NCBI GenBank assembly: GCA_902630665.1
Contig: CACOVP010000008.1
Coordinates: 1-35,625 of the forward strand
Direction: 5' to 3'
Source: an uncultured Pelagibacteraceae bacterium
Lineage (GTDB): Bacteria > Pseudomonadota > Alphaproteobacteria > Pelagibacterales > Pelagibacteraceae
Length of the DNA stretch: 35,625 nucleotides
The notes beneath the pieces were generated by a model, which searched no databases, had not been told where the DNA came from, and saw only the letters and a program-made list of their open reading frames with translations. Positions 17,764 through 26,786 of the stretch are shown piece by piece (within the stretch, counting starts at the first letter, position 1; each line of letters begins with the position of its first letter). The translations under genes and the position numbers were made by a program.

Positions 17764-19818
17764 ATGGCAGAACTTTTATTGGAATTATATAGCGAGGAAA
17801 TTCCACCAAATTTACAAATAGCAGCAAGGTCTCAAATAAAACAATTTCTTGAAAACTCATTCGAAGAGGGAAACATAAAGTATAAGGATTTATCGGTTTA
17901 TTCTTCACCAACTAGACTAATGTTATTTATAAAAAATCTTACTGAAAAAATTAAAATTGAGGCCAAAGAAATCAAAGGGCCAAAAGTAGGTTCTCCTATT
18001 CAAGTTGTGCAAGGTTTTATTAAAGCTAAAAATGTCAATGAGAAAGACTTAATCGAAAAAGATACTGAAAAAGGAAAATTTTACTTTATTAGAACACAAT
18101 CCCAATCAATTTTGGTTGAAGACTTATTAATCAAAATTATTCCAAAGGCAATAGGATTAATTAATTGGAAAAAATCAATGAAATGGTCAAATCATAATTT
18201 GATGTGGGGTAGGCCTCTTAGGTCAATTTTTGCAAAGTTTAACAATAAAAAATTAACATTTAAATTTGAACATCTTGATACTACCGATGAGGTAATTATT
18301 GAACAAGATTTAATTATAAAAACTAAAAAAATAAAAGATTTTAGGGATTACTTAAATTTTTTAAAAACTAATAAAATAATCGTAGATCATAAGGAAAGAG
18401 AAGAGATTATTCTTAGAAAAATAAGTTCATTTTCTCAATCTAAACAGTACAAAGAGAGTCTAAATCCGAAACTTTTAGAAGAGGTTGTTAATATTGTTGA
18501 GGATCCAAATTTACTTCATGTGAGTTTTAGTAAAGATTATTTAGAAATACCTAAAGAGATTATAATATCTACACTTGAGAAACATCAGAGATATTTTCCA
18601 ATTTTTGATAGTAGAGATCGATTAACTAACTATTTTTTTGTTGTTGCAAATAAAAAAGATGAAAAAAAATTAATTTCCCAAGGAAATAGAAGAGTTGTAG
18701 AAGCCAGATTAGCAGATGCTAAATTTTTCTGGGATAAAGATAGATCTAAAAATTTAATTAAACAAATAGCAAATCTCAAAACAGTAACTTTTTACGAAAA
18801 ACTAGGTACTATTTATGACAAAACGCAAAGGCTAAGACAGTTGGCTGGCTTATTATCTGATGATTTAAATATTAATAAAGAAAAAGTTCAAGTTGCAGCT
18901 TCCATTTCTAAATCCGATTTATGTTCTGACCTAGTTGGAGAATATCCAGAACTTCAAGGGGTGATGGGAAAATATTTTGCATTAGCACAAGGTTTTGATG
19001 AAGATGTGGCAAACTCAGTAAGTGATCATTATTTGCCAATAGGTCTTACTTCAGTAATACCAAAAAAACCTTTTAGCTATTCTATCTCAATAGTAGATAA
19101 GATAGATACGTTAGTAGGTTTTTTTGTCATTGATGAAAAACCTACGAGTTCAAAAGATCCTTTTGCTTTAAGACGGGCTGCGATTGGATTGCTTAGAATT
19201 ATTATTGAAAATAAATTATCGTTTAAACTTAGAGATTTAATTAGTTACGCCATAAGACTTTATCAAGAACAAGGTGTTAAAATAGTAAATGGGAAAACAG
19301 AACTTGAGGTTTTGGAATTTATAAAGGAAAGAATGCGTAACGTGTTAAAATTGAAAAATATTAAAACTGATGTTATTGAGGCATCAATTAGCTCTCACGC
19401 TGGGGATAATTTCTTAGCACTTTATAAAAAAACAATTTTAATGAACAAATACAAAAATAAAGGAATTGGCTATAATGCTATAAGTTCATATAAAAGAGCT
19501 TCAAATATTTTAGATAAAGTTGGAAAGAGTATCACTGGTAAACCTGATGCTGTATTATTTAGAAAAGATGAAGAAAAAAAACTTTATGAAAAAATAAATG
19601 AGATACGTAAAGCTTTTACAGTTAAAGATGATAATAAAGATTATGAAAGCTTGTTAATAAAGCTTTCTGATACTAAAGAAACTACGGATAATTTTTTTGA
19701 AAATGTGGTAGTAAATGATGAAAATCAGGATATTAAAAATAATCGATTTGAGTTGTTAAAAATGTTCTGTAATACATTTGACAATTTTATCGATTTTTCA
19801 AAATTAGAGGGATTGTAA
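17764..19818 (+). CDS. glyS: Glycyl-tRNA synthetase beta subunit
   Basis: Beta subunit that supplies tRNA binding and helps aminoacylation. The 684 residues are the usual length. Seen: N-terminal LLLELYSEEIPP, the YSSPTRL segment, the MKWSNHNLMWGRPLRSI block, IISTLEKHQRYFP, VVEARLADAKFFWDKD, the HD-like region around KSDLCSDLVGEYPELQGVMGK, and DPFALRRAAIGLLRI. It overlaps the next start by one base (TAATG), so ppdK is coupled to it. Confidence 0.96.
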   Translation: MAELLLELYSEEIPPNLQIAARSQIKQFLENSFEEGNIKYKDLSVYSSPTRLMLFIKNLTEKIKIEAKEIKGPKVGSPIQVVQGFIKAKNVNEKDLIEKDTEKGKFYFIRTQSQSILVEDLLIKIIPKAIGLINWKKSMKWSNHNLMWGRPLRSIFAKFNNKKLTFKFEHLDTTDEVIIEQDLIIKTKKIKDFRDYLNFLKTNKIIVDHKEREEIILRKISSFSQSKQYKESLNPKLLEEVVNIVEDPNLLHVSFSKDYLEIPKEIIISTLEKHQRYFPIFDSRDRLTNYFFVVANKKDEKKLISQGNRRVVEARLADAKFFWDKDRSKNLIKQIANLKTVTFYEKLGTIYDKTQRLRQLAGLLSDDLNINKEKVQVAASISKSDLCSDLVGEYPELQGVMGKYFALAQGFDEDVANSVSDHYLPIGLTSVIPKKPFSYSISIVDKIDTLVGFFVIDEKPTSSKDPFALRRAAIGLLRIIIENKLSFKLRDLISYAIRLYQEQGVKIVNGKTELEVLEFIKERMRNVLKLKNIKTDVIEASISSHAGDNFLALYKKTILMNKYKNKGIGYNAISSYKRASNILDKVGKSITGKPDAVLFRKDEEKKLYEKINEIRKAFTVKDDNKDYESLLIKLSDTKETTDNFFENVVVNDENQDIKNNRFELLKMFCNTFDNFIDFSKLEGL

Positions 19819-22478
19819 TGGCAAAAGTTATATTTAGCTTTGATGATAAATCTGCCAAAAAGTTAAAGAACAAAAAAAATATTTTGGGTGGTAAAGGAGC
19901 TAATCTTGGTGAAATGGGTAGATTAGGTTTACCTGTTCCCCCAGGATTTACTATTACCACAGATGTTTGTGATCTTTTTTACAAAAATAAAAAAAAACTA
20001 CCCAAAAATGTAATTAAAAATATTGAAGCTGAACTCAAAAATATCGAAAATAAAACTAAAAAGAAGTTTGGTGGCCTTAACAATCCTCTTTTAGTGTCTG
20101 TAAGATCTGGTGCGAGAATCTCCATGCCTGGAATGATGGATACTATCCTAAATCTTGGCTTAAATGATAAAACAGTAGAGTCCTTAAAGAAAAAAACATT
20201 AAACGGAAGGTTTGCAAAAGATAGCTATAGGAGATTTATACAAATGTACAGTAATGTAGTTTTAGGCGTAGAGGGACATCTGTTTGAAGAACTAATTGAT
20301 AATTACAAGTTAACCAAAGGAGTTTTGCTCGATACAGACTTAGATGAAAGTGATTGGGATGGTTTAATTATTAATTTTAAAGAATTAGTAAAAAAAGAAA
20401 AAAAAATTAGCTTCCCTCAAGATGTCAAAGAGCAATTATTAGGAGCAATCTACGCTGTATTTTTATCTTGGGACAGCCAAAGAGCAAAAACTTATAGAAA
20501 ATTAAATCAAATTCCAGATCATTGGGGAACAGCTGTAAATATTCAAGCAATGGTTTTTGGAAATATGGGTGATGATTGTTCAACAGGAGTTGCCTTTACA
20601 AGAAATCCTTCAACAGGAGAAAATTCTTTTTTCGGAGAATTTTTAATTAATGCACAAGGTGAAGATGTAGTGGCAGGCACAAGAACTCCTCAATACATCA
20701 CAAAGAAAGCAAAGCAAGAATCAGGTTCAAAAGACCTCTCAATGGAGGAGGCTATGCCTAAAGTTTACAAAGAATTATCAAAAGTGTTTTTAAAATTAGA
20801 AAAGCATTACAAAGATATGCAAGATATTGAGTTTACAGTTGAGAATAACAAACTTTGGATGCTTCAAACGAGATCAGGAAAAAGAACTGCCAAAGCCGCA
20901 ATTAAAATTGCAGTTGATATGGTTAAAGAAAAATTAATTTCAAAAAAAGAGGCAATAAAAAGAGTAGACCCAAATACTTTAGATACTTTATTACATCCAA
21001 CTTTAGATGACAAAGTTGAGAGAGAAGTGATCGCTTCAGGCTTACCTGCATCACCAGGGGCAGCAAGTGGTAAAGTTGTTTTTACAGCTGATGAGGCAGA
21101 AAAATTAAACGGGATGATGCAAGATACTATATTAGTCAGATTAGAAACTTCACCAGAAGATATACACGGTATGCATGCTGCTAAAGGAATTCTTACTGCA
21201 AGAGGCGGTATGACAAGTCATGCTGCGGTTGTCGCAAGAGGAATGGGAAGACCATGCGTTTCTGGTTCAAGTGAAATAATGATCGATTATGAATTAAAAC
21301 AATTCAAAGCTGGGGATGTAATTATTAAAGAAGGAGATATTATTACTATTGACGGTGGAAGTGGAAAAGTAATGAAAGGACTAGTTCCTACTGTTCAACC
21401 AGAAATATCTGGATATTTCTCTACGATAATGAAATGGGCTGATGCATTTAGAAAATTAAAAGTGAGAACTAATGCTGAAACAGAAGCAGACAGCAAAACA
21501 GCTAGAGAGTTTGGAGCTGAAGGAATTGGTCTATGTAGAACAGAGCATATGTTCTTTGATGAAGAAAGAATTTTATCTGTTAGACAAATGATATTGTCTA
21601 AATCAAAAGAGGATAGAAATAGCGCGCTAAATAAACTTCTTCCTTATCAAAAAGAAGACTTTAAAAAAATATTTAAAGTAATGTCAGGCTTACCAGTTAC
21701 GGTAAGATTATTAGATCCACCACTTCACGAGTTTTTACCAAAAGCTGAGAAAGACATAGATGAAGTAGCAAGATCTTTAAATCTATCAGCGAAAGAAGTT
21801 AAAGATAGAATTGCAGAGCTCCATGAAGAAAATCCTATGTTAGGCCATAGAGGTTGTAGACTTGGTATTTCTTTTCCAGAGATTTACGAGATGCAATGTA
21901 GAGCAATATTTGAAGCTATAGTTGAATTAAAAAAACAAAAAATTAAAGCAGCTTTTGTGGAAATAATGATACCATTGGTTTCAACTGAGTCTGAATTAAA
22001 AATTTTAAGAGCTTTAGTTAATAAAATTGCAAAAGAAATAGAAAATGAGAATAAATTAAAACTTGAATATATGGTTGGCACTATGATTGAATTACCACGT
22101 GCTGCTTTACAAGCAAAGTCTATTTCAAAACACGCTGACTTCTTCAGTTTTGGAACAAATGATTTGACACAAACAACCTTTGGGATTAGTCGAGATGACT
22201 CAGGAAAATTTTTAAAGGATTATATTGATAATAAAATTTTTGATGTAGATCCATTTGTTAGTATTGATCAAAATGGAGTAGGTGAGCTTGTAGAAATAGC
22301 ATCTTCAAGGGGTAAAAAAACAAACAAAAATATTAAATTAGGTATTTGCGGAGAACATGGTGGCGATCCAAAGAGTATTGAGTTTTGTTCTAAAAAAGGA
22401 CTAAACTATGTTTCCTGTTCTCCATATAGAGTACCAGTAGCAAGATTAGCTGCCGCGCAAGCAGAACTATCTAAATAA
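19818..22478 (+). CDS. ppdK: Pyruvate, phosphate dikinase
   Basis: Interconverts pyruvate + ATP + Pi and PEP + AMP + PPi through phosphorylated His and enzyme-bound PEP. The 886 residues are full length. The N-terminal ATP-grasp domain shows GGKGANLGEM, VSVRSGARISMPGMMDT and DWQDIEFT-like MQDIEFTVE. The central swivelling domain has GGMTSHAAVVARGMG with the phospho-His. The C-terminal TIM barrel has GIGLCRTEHMFF, GHRGCRLG, FSFGTNDLTQTT and the catalytic Cys in GICGEHGGD. In a SAR11-type cell it would serve gluconeogenesis and possibly PPi-based glycolysis. The last 12 bases overlap convergent nadC. glyQ-glyS-ppdK order is common in alphaproteobacteria. Confidence 0.97.
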   Translation: MAKVIFSFDDKSAKKLKNKKNILGGKGANLGEMGRLGLPVPPGFTITTDVCDLFYKNKKKLPKNVIKNIEAELKNIENKTKKKFGGLNNPLLVSVRSGARISMPGMMDTILNLGLNDKTVESLKKKTLNGRFAKDSYRRFIQMYSNVVLGVEGHLFEELIDNYKLTKGVLLDTDLDESDWDGLIINFKELVKKEKKISFPQDVKEQLLGAIYAVFLSWDSQRAKTYRKLNQIPDHWGTAVNIQAMVFGNMGDDCSTGVAFTRNPSTGENSFFGEFLINAQGEDVVAGTRTPQYITKKAKQESGSKDLSMEEAMPKVYKELSKVFLKLEKHYKDMQDIEFTVENNKLWMLQTRSGKRTAKAAIKIAVDMVKEKLISKKEAIKRVDPNTLDTLLHPTLDDKVEREVIASGLPASPGAASGKVVFTADEAEKLNGMMQDTILVRLETSPEDIHGMHAAKGILTARGGMTSHAAVVARGMGRPCVSGSSEIMIDYELKQFKAGDVIIKEGDIITIDGGSGKVMKGLVPTVQPEISGYFSTIMKWADAFRKLKVRTNAETEADSKTAREFGAEGIGLCRTEHMFFDEERILSVRQMILSKSKEDRNSALNKLLPYQKEDFKKIFKVMSGLPVTVRLLDPPLHEFLPKAEKDIDEVARSLNLSAKEVKDRIAELHEENPMLGHRGCRLGISFPEIYEMQCRAIFEAIVELKKQKIKAAFVEIMIPLVSTESELKILRALVNKIAKEIENENKLKLEYMVGTMIELPRAALQAKSISKHADFFSFGTNDLTQTTFGISRDDSGKFLKDYIDNKIFDVDPFVSIDQNGVGELVEIASSRGKKTNKNIKLGICGEHGGDPKSIEFCSKKGLNYVSCSPYRVPVARLAAAQAELSK

Positions 22479-23297
22479 TAAAGTAGTATCAAATGATCTG
22501 GTGCTATGAGTAATCGCACCAACTGAAATTCTATTTACACCTGTTTCGGATATTTGCTTAATATTATTTAAAGTAGCATTTCCGGAATACTCTGTTTCAT
22601 ATTTATTTTTACAGAGTTTTAAACAATTTTTTAATTGTGAAGATTTCATATTATCAAAAAGTATTCTTTTAAAATTTAAGCCTAAAATTTGTTTAACCTG
22701 ATTTACATTTTCAACTTCAACTGTAACGATTTTTTTTGTTTTTATAGCTTTCTTAACCAATTCCCTAAGACTTTTAGATGAACTAATGTGATTGTCTTTA
22801 ATAAGAATTTCATCACTTAAATTATATCTATGATTATAACCACCACCTTTTTTGACTGCATATTTTTCAAGTGTTCTCAAATTAGGTGTAGTTTTTCTTG
22901 TACAACAGATCTTAGTTTTTTTACTAATTTTTTTTACGAATTGATTTGTTAATGTGGCGATACCTGAGGCGTGATTAAGAAAGTTTAAAGCAGTTCTCTC
23001 AGCAGTTAAGATTGTTTTTGTTTTAGCTTTTATATTGGCAATTACTTTATTTTTTTTTATCTTTTTTCCATCTGAAACTTTCTTTGTAAAAACGGTTTCT
23101 CTACCAATTAATTTAAATGCTGTTTTGCAAAACTCTAATCCAGCTATTACACCATCTTGTTTAGCTATTATCCTAGCTTTAATAATTTTATTTTTTGATT
23201 TAATAATGTTTGTAGTGATATCACCCTTAGGCTTCAGGTCCTCCTCAAGAGCCTTTCTTACAACTGACTTAATATAAAATTGATTTAATACTTGCAC
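22467..23297 (-). CDS. nadC: Quinolinate phosphoribosyltransferase
   Basis: Converts quinolinate and PRPP to nicotinate mononucleotide in de novo NAD synthesis. The 276 residues are normal. Seen: EDLKPKGDITT near the N-terminus, AERTALNFLNHASGIAT, CTRKTTPNLRTLEKYAVKKGGG with the substrate-binding Arg/Lys residues, LIKDNHI, VTVEVEN, ILFDNM and the closing ISVGAITHS. It starts 5 bases after the nadA stop, so both form one operon. Its 3' end overlaps ppdK by 12 bases. Confidence 0.96.
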   Translation of the reverse strand: MQVLNQFYIKSVVRKALEEDLKPKGDITTNIIKSKNKIIKARIIAKQDGVIAGLEFCKTAFKLIGRETVFTKKVSDGKKIKKNKVIANIKAKTKTILTAERTALNFLNHASGIATLTNQFVKKISKKTKICCTRKTTPNLRTLEKYAVKKGGGYNHRYNLSDEILIKDNHISSSKSLRELVKKAIKTKKIVTVEVENVNQVKQILGLNFKRILFDNMKSSQLKNCLKLCKNKYETEYSGNATLNNIKQISETGVNRISVGAITHSTRSFDTTLLFR

Positions 23298-23302
23298 TGA
23301 TT

Positions 23303-24292
23303 CTAACGACCGATCTCGGTCATTCTGATTACGGACTTTCTCGCGGCCTCTATAGTTTTACTATCTAAAATAATTTCGTTAGTTTCATTTTCTAAACAGT
23401 TTAATATTTTTTTTAAATTAATTTTTTTCATATAAGGACATAAATTACATGGCTTGATAAAAGATACGTTCGGATGATCAGCTTCCACGTTGTCACTCAT
23501 TGAACATTCCGTTACTAACATAACTTTTTTAGGTTGTTTATTTTTCACATAATCGATCATTCCAGAAGTTGATCCTGTAAAATCAGAGGCAGCAATTACA
23601 TCTGGTGGACATTCAGGGTGAGCTATTATTTTAATTCCGGGATTTTCAGATTTAATTTCTTTAATTTCTTTTCCTGTAAACTGTTCATGTACTATACAAG
23701 TTCCTTTCCAAGAAATTATTTTGACCTTAGTATTTTTTGCTACATAGTCTGCTAAATACTGGTCAGGTAGAAAAATTACTTTATCTACATTTAAAGACTC
23801 AACTACTTTTACTGCATTGGCTGAAGTACAACAAACATCAGTTTCTGCTTTTACGTCTGCAGAAGTATTTACATAAGAGACAACAGGCACGCCTGGAAAC
23901 TTTTGTTTAAGTAATTTTACATCTTCACCTGTAATAGAATTAGATAAAGAGCAACCAGCCTGCATGTCGGGAAGAAATACTTTTTTTTCTGGACACATTA
24001 ATTTTGCTGTTTCAGCCATAAAGTGTACCCCACACATAATAATTTTATCAGCTTTTGTTTTAGACGCCTCTACTGCTAGCGCTAATGAGTCCGCAGATAT
24101 ATCTGCTACACCATGGTAAATTTCTGGAGTTTGGTAATTATGAGCAAGTATAATTGCATTTTTGTCTTTTTTAATTTTATTAATTCTCTCTATTAATGGA
24201 GCATGAATTTTCCATTCAGCCTCAGGAACGAATTTTGAGATTTTCTTATAAATCTCTTGAGTAGAACTCAAATTTTGTTGTTGTACAGACAT
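23303..24292 (-). CDS. nadA: Quinolinate synthase
   Basis: [4Fe-4S] enzyme condensing iminoaspartate with dihydroxyacetone phosphate to quinolinate. The 329 residues fit the family. Seen: ILAHNYQ, DISADSLALA, CGVHFMAETAKLMCP, LPDMQAGCSLSNS (a cluster Cys region at 114), SYVNTSADVKAETDVCCTSANA, IIAHPECPPDV, GSTSGMIDYV and the C-terminal PCNLCPYMKKI. It heads the nadA-nadC pair. The usual partner nadB (L-aspartate oxidase) is not adjacent; it or an aspartate dehydrogenase must lie elsewhere. Its start lies 61 bases from the divergent tRNA-Leu. Confidence 0.96.
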   Translation of the reverse strand: MSVQQQNLSSTQEIYKKISKFVPEAEWKIHAPLIERINKIKKDKNAIILAHNYQTPEIYHGVADISADSLALAVEASKTKADKIIMCGVHFMAETAKLMCPEKKVFLPDMQAGCSLSNSITGEDVKLLKQKFPGVPVVSYVNTSADVKAETDVCCTSANAVKVVESLNVDKVIFLPDQYLADYVAKNTKVKIISWKGTCIVHEQFTGKEIKEIKSENPGIKIIAHPECPPDVIAASDFTGSTSGMIDYVKNKQPKKVMLVTECSMSDNVEADHPNVSFIKPCNLCPYMKKINLKKILNCLENETNEIILDSKTIEAARKSVIRMTEIGR

Positions 24293-24312
24293 ACTAATTC
24301 TAATTTACCAAC

Positions 24313-24341
24313 TTGAGATTAAATTGTCATTCATTTATTGT
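24313..24341 (+). promoter_or_regulatory. Candidate tRNA-Leu promoter
   Basis: TTGAGA (24313-24318) and TATTGT (24336-24341) are separated by 17 bases, predicting a start near 24348, six bases before the mature tRNA. A second pair (TTGTCA/TATTAT) fits consensus better but would start inside the tRNA, so I reject it as the main promoter. Confidence 0.4.
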
Positions 24342-24353
24342 CGCATTATTATT

Positions 24354-24437
24354 GCGGTCGTGCTGAAATTGGTAGACAGGCACGCTTGAGGGGCGTGTGG
24401 GTTTCCCGTGAGAGTTCGAGTCTCTCCGACCGCACCA
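24354..24437 (+). tRNA. tRNA-Leu(GAG)
   Basis: A class II tRNA with a long variable arm. The acceptor stem is GCGGTCG with CGACCGC. The D-loop contains GG. The anticodon stem is CACGC/GCGTG around loop TTGAGGG, giving anticodon GAG (reads CTC/CTT). The variable arm is TGGGTTTCCCG-like, the T-loop is TTCGAGT, the discriminator is A, and CCA is encoded at 24435-24437. It diverges from nadA. A small open frame begins 12 bases after the CCA on the same strand. Confidence 0.96.
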
Positions 24438-24449
24438 AAAAATAGGTTT

Positions 24450-24569
24450 ATGATTGAATATATAAGAAAGCACAAAAGAATTATATTTATAATTTTAGTT
24501 ATAGCTTTTATTGAATTGAGTGGATATGGAATTTTAGCATCGTTATCTAGGTTACTTAACGTGCTCTAA
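24450..24569 (+). CDS. Possible 39-residue single-helix membrane peptide
   Basis: An ATG-to-TAA frame directly behind tRNA-Leu. The N-terminus is basic (MIEYIRKHKR), then one hydrophobic stretch of about 20 residues (IIFIILVIAFIELSGYGILA) and a short tail (SLSRLLNVL). The basic-then-hydrophobic order is what a small inner-membrane protein with its N-terminus inside would show. A weak AGG lies five bases upstream of the ATG. Without it, the tRNA-to-ygfZ space would be 114 bases, large for this genome. Its 3' end overlaps ygfZ by 18 bases, like other convergent pairs here. It matches no family I know; chance cannot be ruled out at this length. Confidence 0.45.
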   Translation: MIEYIRKHKRIIFIILVIAFIELSGYGILASLSRLLNVL

Positions 24570-25436
24570 AATTTTACATTCTTTATTATTTGCTAATAAT
24601 TTTTTATCAATAAAATCTTTAAGATTAGGTTCGAAAACTTTAATTAATCCGAAGGCATAGGGCTGATCAATTAGTATTTTTCCTATTATAATATTATTAA
24701 AAGTAATTTCATCACCGATATTTAATTTTTCAGTTGATGATATGGGAAACAATCTTCTTCTAAGTTTATTTTTTAATTTCATCCTCGCAGTATTTTCTTG
24801 TCCTACAAAACATCCTTTTTTAAAATCTATAGCTTGAAGCGTCTCAAAATTTGCTTCTAAACCAAACAATTGATCTTTTAAATTTATTAACCCTTTTTCA
24901 GGTATTCCTAATTTATGTGCAAGAGAATAATATTCTTTATTATCGATAATATTTAGATTTAATTTTTTGATTGTTAGGTAAAATTTTTCAAGATTTGAAA
25001 TTATTCTTGCTCCTAATTCTTTATTTCTTGGATCTAAAAAAATAGGTGTATCTCTAAAAGTAATAGTATTTTCATTTGACTTTAATTTCTCTTGTAATTC
25101 TCTAAATTTTGAATCGTTTATTACTCCAATAACGAATTTAGAAGAAAAGTCCTCAATTTTAACTTTTGATCTTAATTTGTACTTTGATAAATCTATTATT
25201 AGTTCTTTAGTAGAGTCCTCGCTACAGTCTAACAAATATCCTTTATTACTTTTAATTATAAAAAATTCATTTAAATATTTACCTTGAGGTGTTAATAGGG
25301 CTGCGAAAACAGAGTTTTTATTAGAAACTTTATTTATGTCATTTGTAATTATATTTTGGAGAAAGTCTTTACTATCTTCTCCACTTACTAAGATCACGCC
25401 TCTTTTTTCTAAAATTACAACTTGATCTTTTTTCAT
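24552..25436 (-). CDS. ygfZ: YgfZ-type folate-binding protein (Fe-S cluster maintenance)
   Basis: Relative of aminomethyltransferase GcvT that binds tetrahydrofolate and supports assembly or repair of some Fe-S enzymes. The 294 residues carry the diagnostic motif KGCFVGQE, with the conserved Cys, about two-thirds along. The N-terminal LVSGEDSKDFLQNIITNDI and the YSLAHKLGIP segment also fit. Catalytic GcvT residues are not expected. Iron-sulphur clients in this window include NadA and the ferredoxin. The start is 36 bases from the divergent dihydroorotase start. Confidence 0.88.
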   Translation of the reverse strand: MKKDQVVILEKRGVILVSGEDSKDFLQNIITNDINKVSNKNSVFAALLTPQGKYLNEFFIIKSNKGYLLDCSEDSTKELIIDLSKYKLRSKVKIEDFSSKFVIGVINDSKFRELQEKLKSNENTITFRDTPIFLDPRNKELGARIISNLEKFYLTIKKLNLNIIDNKEYYSLAHKLGIPEKGLINLKDQLFGLEANFETLQAIDFKKGCFVGQENTARMKLKNKLRRRLFPISSTEKLNIGDEITFNNIIIGKILIDQPYAFGLIKVFEPNLKDFIDKKLLANNKECKILEHVK

Positions 25437-25472
25437 AATTGTTACTTATACATTATATTATATATAAAAAAT

Positions 25473-26786
25473 ATGTCTGATAATTATACTCTTATTATTA
25501 AAAATGGTTCCTGTTATATCGATGGAAAATTGATAAAATCTGATATCGGTTTATACGAAAATAAAATTAAAAAAATAGGTAATATAGAGGAGAATAATTA
25601 TAAAGTTTACGACGCATCTGGCAAAGTAGTTTTGCCAGGGATCATTGACACCCAAGTACATTTTAGAGAACCTGGATCTACTGATGCAGAAGATTTAGAA
25701 AGCGGAAGCAGAGCCGCAGTTCTTGGCGGCGTAACTTCTTTGTTTGAAATGCCTAATACCAATCCTCCAACAGCAAATTTAGTAGAGTTTGAAAAAAAAT
25801 TAAAAGCCGCAAAAAACAGAATGCACAGTAATTACGCATTTTATTTTGGAGCAACTCCACAAAATACTGAACAACTCGCACAACTTAAAAACGTTGAGGG
25901 CTGTTGTGGAGTTAAACTTTTTGCAGGATCCTCTACAGGCAATCTTTTAGTGGACAAAGAGGCGGATATCGAAAAAGTGATTTCTAGTAGTGACAGAATA
26001 GTTTCAATTCACTCTGAAGATGAAGACATAATTAAATTAAGAAAAAAATTTATTAGACAAGGAGATGTCCACTCTCATCCTGAATGGAGAAATGTGGAAT
26101 GTGCGATGTCCTCAACTCGTAGAGTTGTAAAAATTGCAGCAAGATATAACAAAAAAATTCATGTCTTACATGTTACTACTAAAGAAGAGGTCGATTTTTT
26201 AGCTATGCATAAAAAAAACGTTACTTTTGAAACAACCCCTCAACATTTAACTTTGTATGCACCAGATTGTTACAATAAATTAGGAACTTACGCTCAAATG
26301 AACCCACCTTTAAGATCGAAAGATCATTACGATCGTTTGTGGGTTGCTATAAAAAATAATGTTGTAGATGTTCTTGGGTCAGATCATGCTCCTCACTTAA
26401 AAATAAATAAAGACAAAGAATACCCGAATACTCCCTCAGGAATGCCAGGTGTTCAAACTATTTTTCCAGTTATGATTGATCATGTGAACAATGGAAAACT
26501 AGGGTTAAATCAACTCATAAATTTGATGTGTGAAAATCCATGTAAAATTTTTGGAATTAAAAATAAAGGTTTTATAAAAGAGGGTTTTGATGCGGATTTG
26601 ACAATAGTTGATATGGATAAAGAAGTTACTATAAAGAATGAAATGATCGCTAGTAAATGTGGATGGACACCCTTTCATAATTATAAAGTTAAAGGTTTCC
26701 CTGTAGGTACTGTCGTAAACGGTATTTTAGTAATGTCTGAAGGAAAAATTTTAGTTGAGTCTAAAGGGCAACCTTTAAAGTTTTAG
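25473..26786 (+). CDS. pyrC: Dihydroorotase, class I
   Basis: Zinc amidohydrolase closing carbamoyl-aspartate to dihydroorotate in pyrimidine synthesis. The open frame extends to 25422, but the first 17 codons would overlap the ygfZ start and are not family-like, so I use the ATG at 25473 (437 residues). Seen: LPGIIDTQVHFREPG with the metal His residues and substrate Arg, EMPNTNPPT, the carbamylated-Lys site GVKLFAGSSTG, a metal-binding HVLHVTTKEE, and GSDHAPH. Hydantoinase/allantoinase relatives are the alternative, but REPG and KLFxGSSTG favour dihydroorotase. TATATT at 25454-25459 predicts a leader of about seven bases. The 3' end overlaps prpE by 12 bases. Confidence 0.92.
   Translation: MSDNYTLIIKNGSCYIDGKLIKSDIGLYENKIKKIGNIEENNYKVYDASGKVVLPGIIDTQVHFREPGSTDAEDLESGSRAAVLGGVTSLFEMPNTNPPTANLVEFEKKLKAAKNRMHSNYAFYFGATPQNTEQLAQLKNVEGCCGVKLFAGSSTGNLLVDKEADIEKVISSSDRIVSIHSEDEDIIKLRKKFIRQGDVHSHPEWRNVECAMSSTRRVVKIAARYNKKIHVLHVTTKEEVDFLAMHKKNVTFETTPQHLTLYAPDCYNKLGTYAQMNPPLRSKDHYDRLWVAIKNNVVDVLGSDHAPHLKINKDKEYPNTPSGMPGVQTIFPVMIDHVNNGKLGLNQLINLMCENPCKIFGIKNKGFIKEGFDADLTIVDMDKEVTIKNEMIASKCGWTPFHNYKVKGFPVGTVVNGILVMSEGKILVESKGQPLKF
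26762..26777 (+). repeat. Small GCAA-tetraloop hairpin at the pyrC 3' end
   Basis: TAAAGG (26762-26767) and CCTTTA (26772-26777) pair around GCAA, a GNRA-type tetraloop, inside the last codons of pyrC and across the prpE stop. A short T-run (TTTT) follows. It is a weak stem; a terminator role is only a guess. Confidence 0.3.

Noticed and set aside
24324..24352. TTGTCA/TATTAT as the tRNA-Leu promoter
   Set aside because: Its predicted start lies inside the mature tRNA, so it cannot give the full tRNA.
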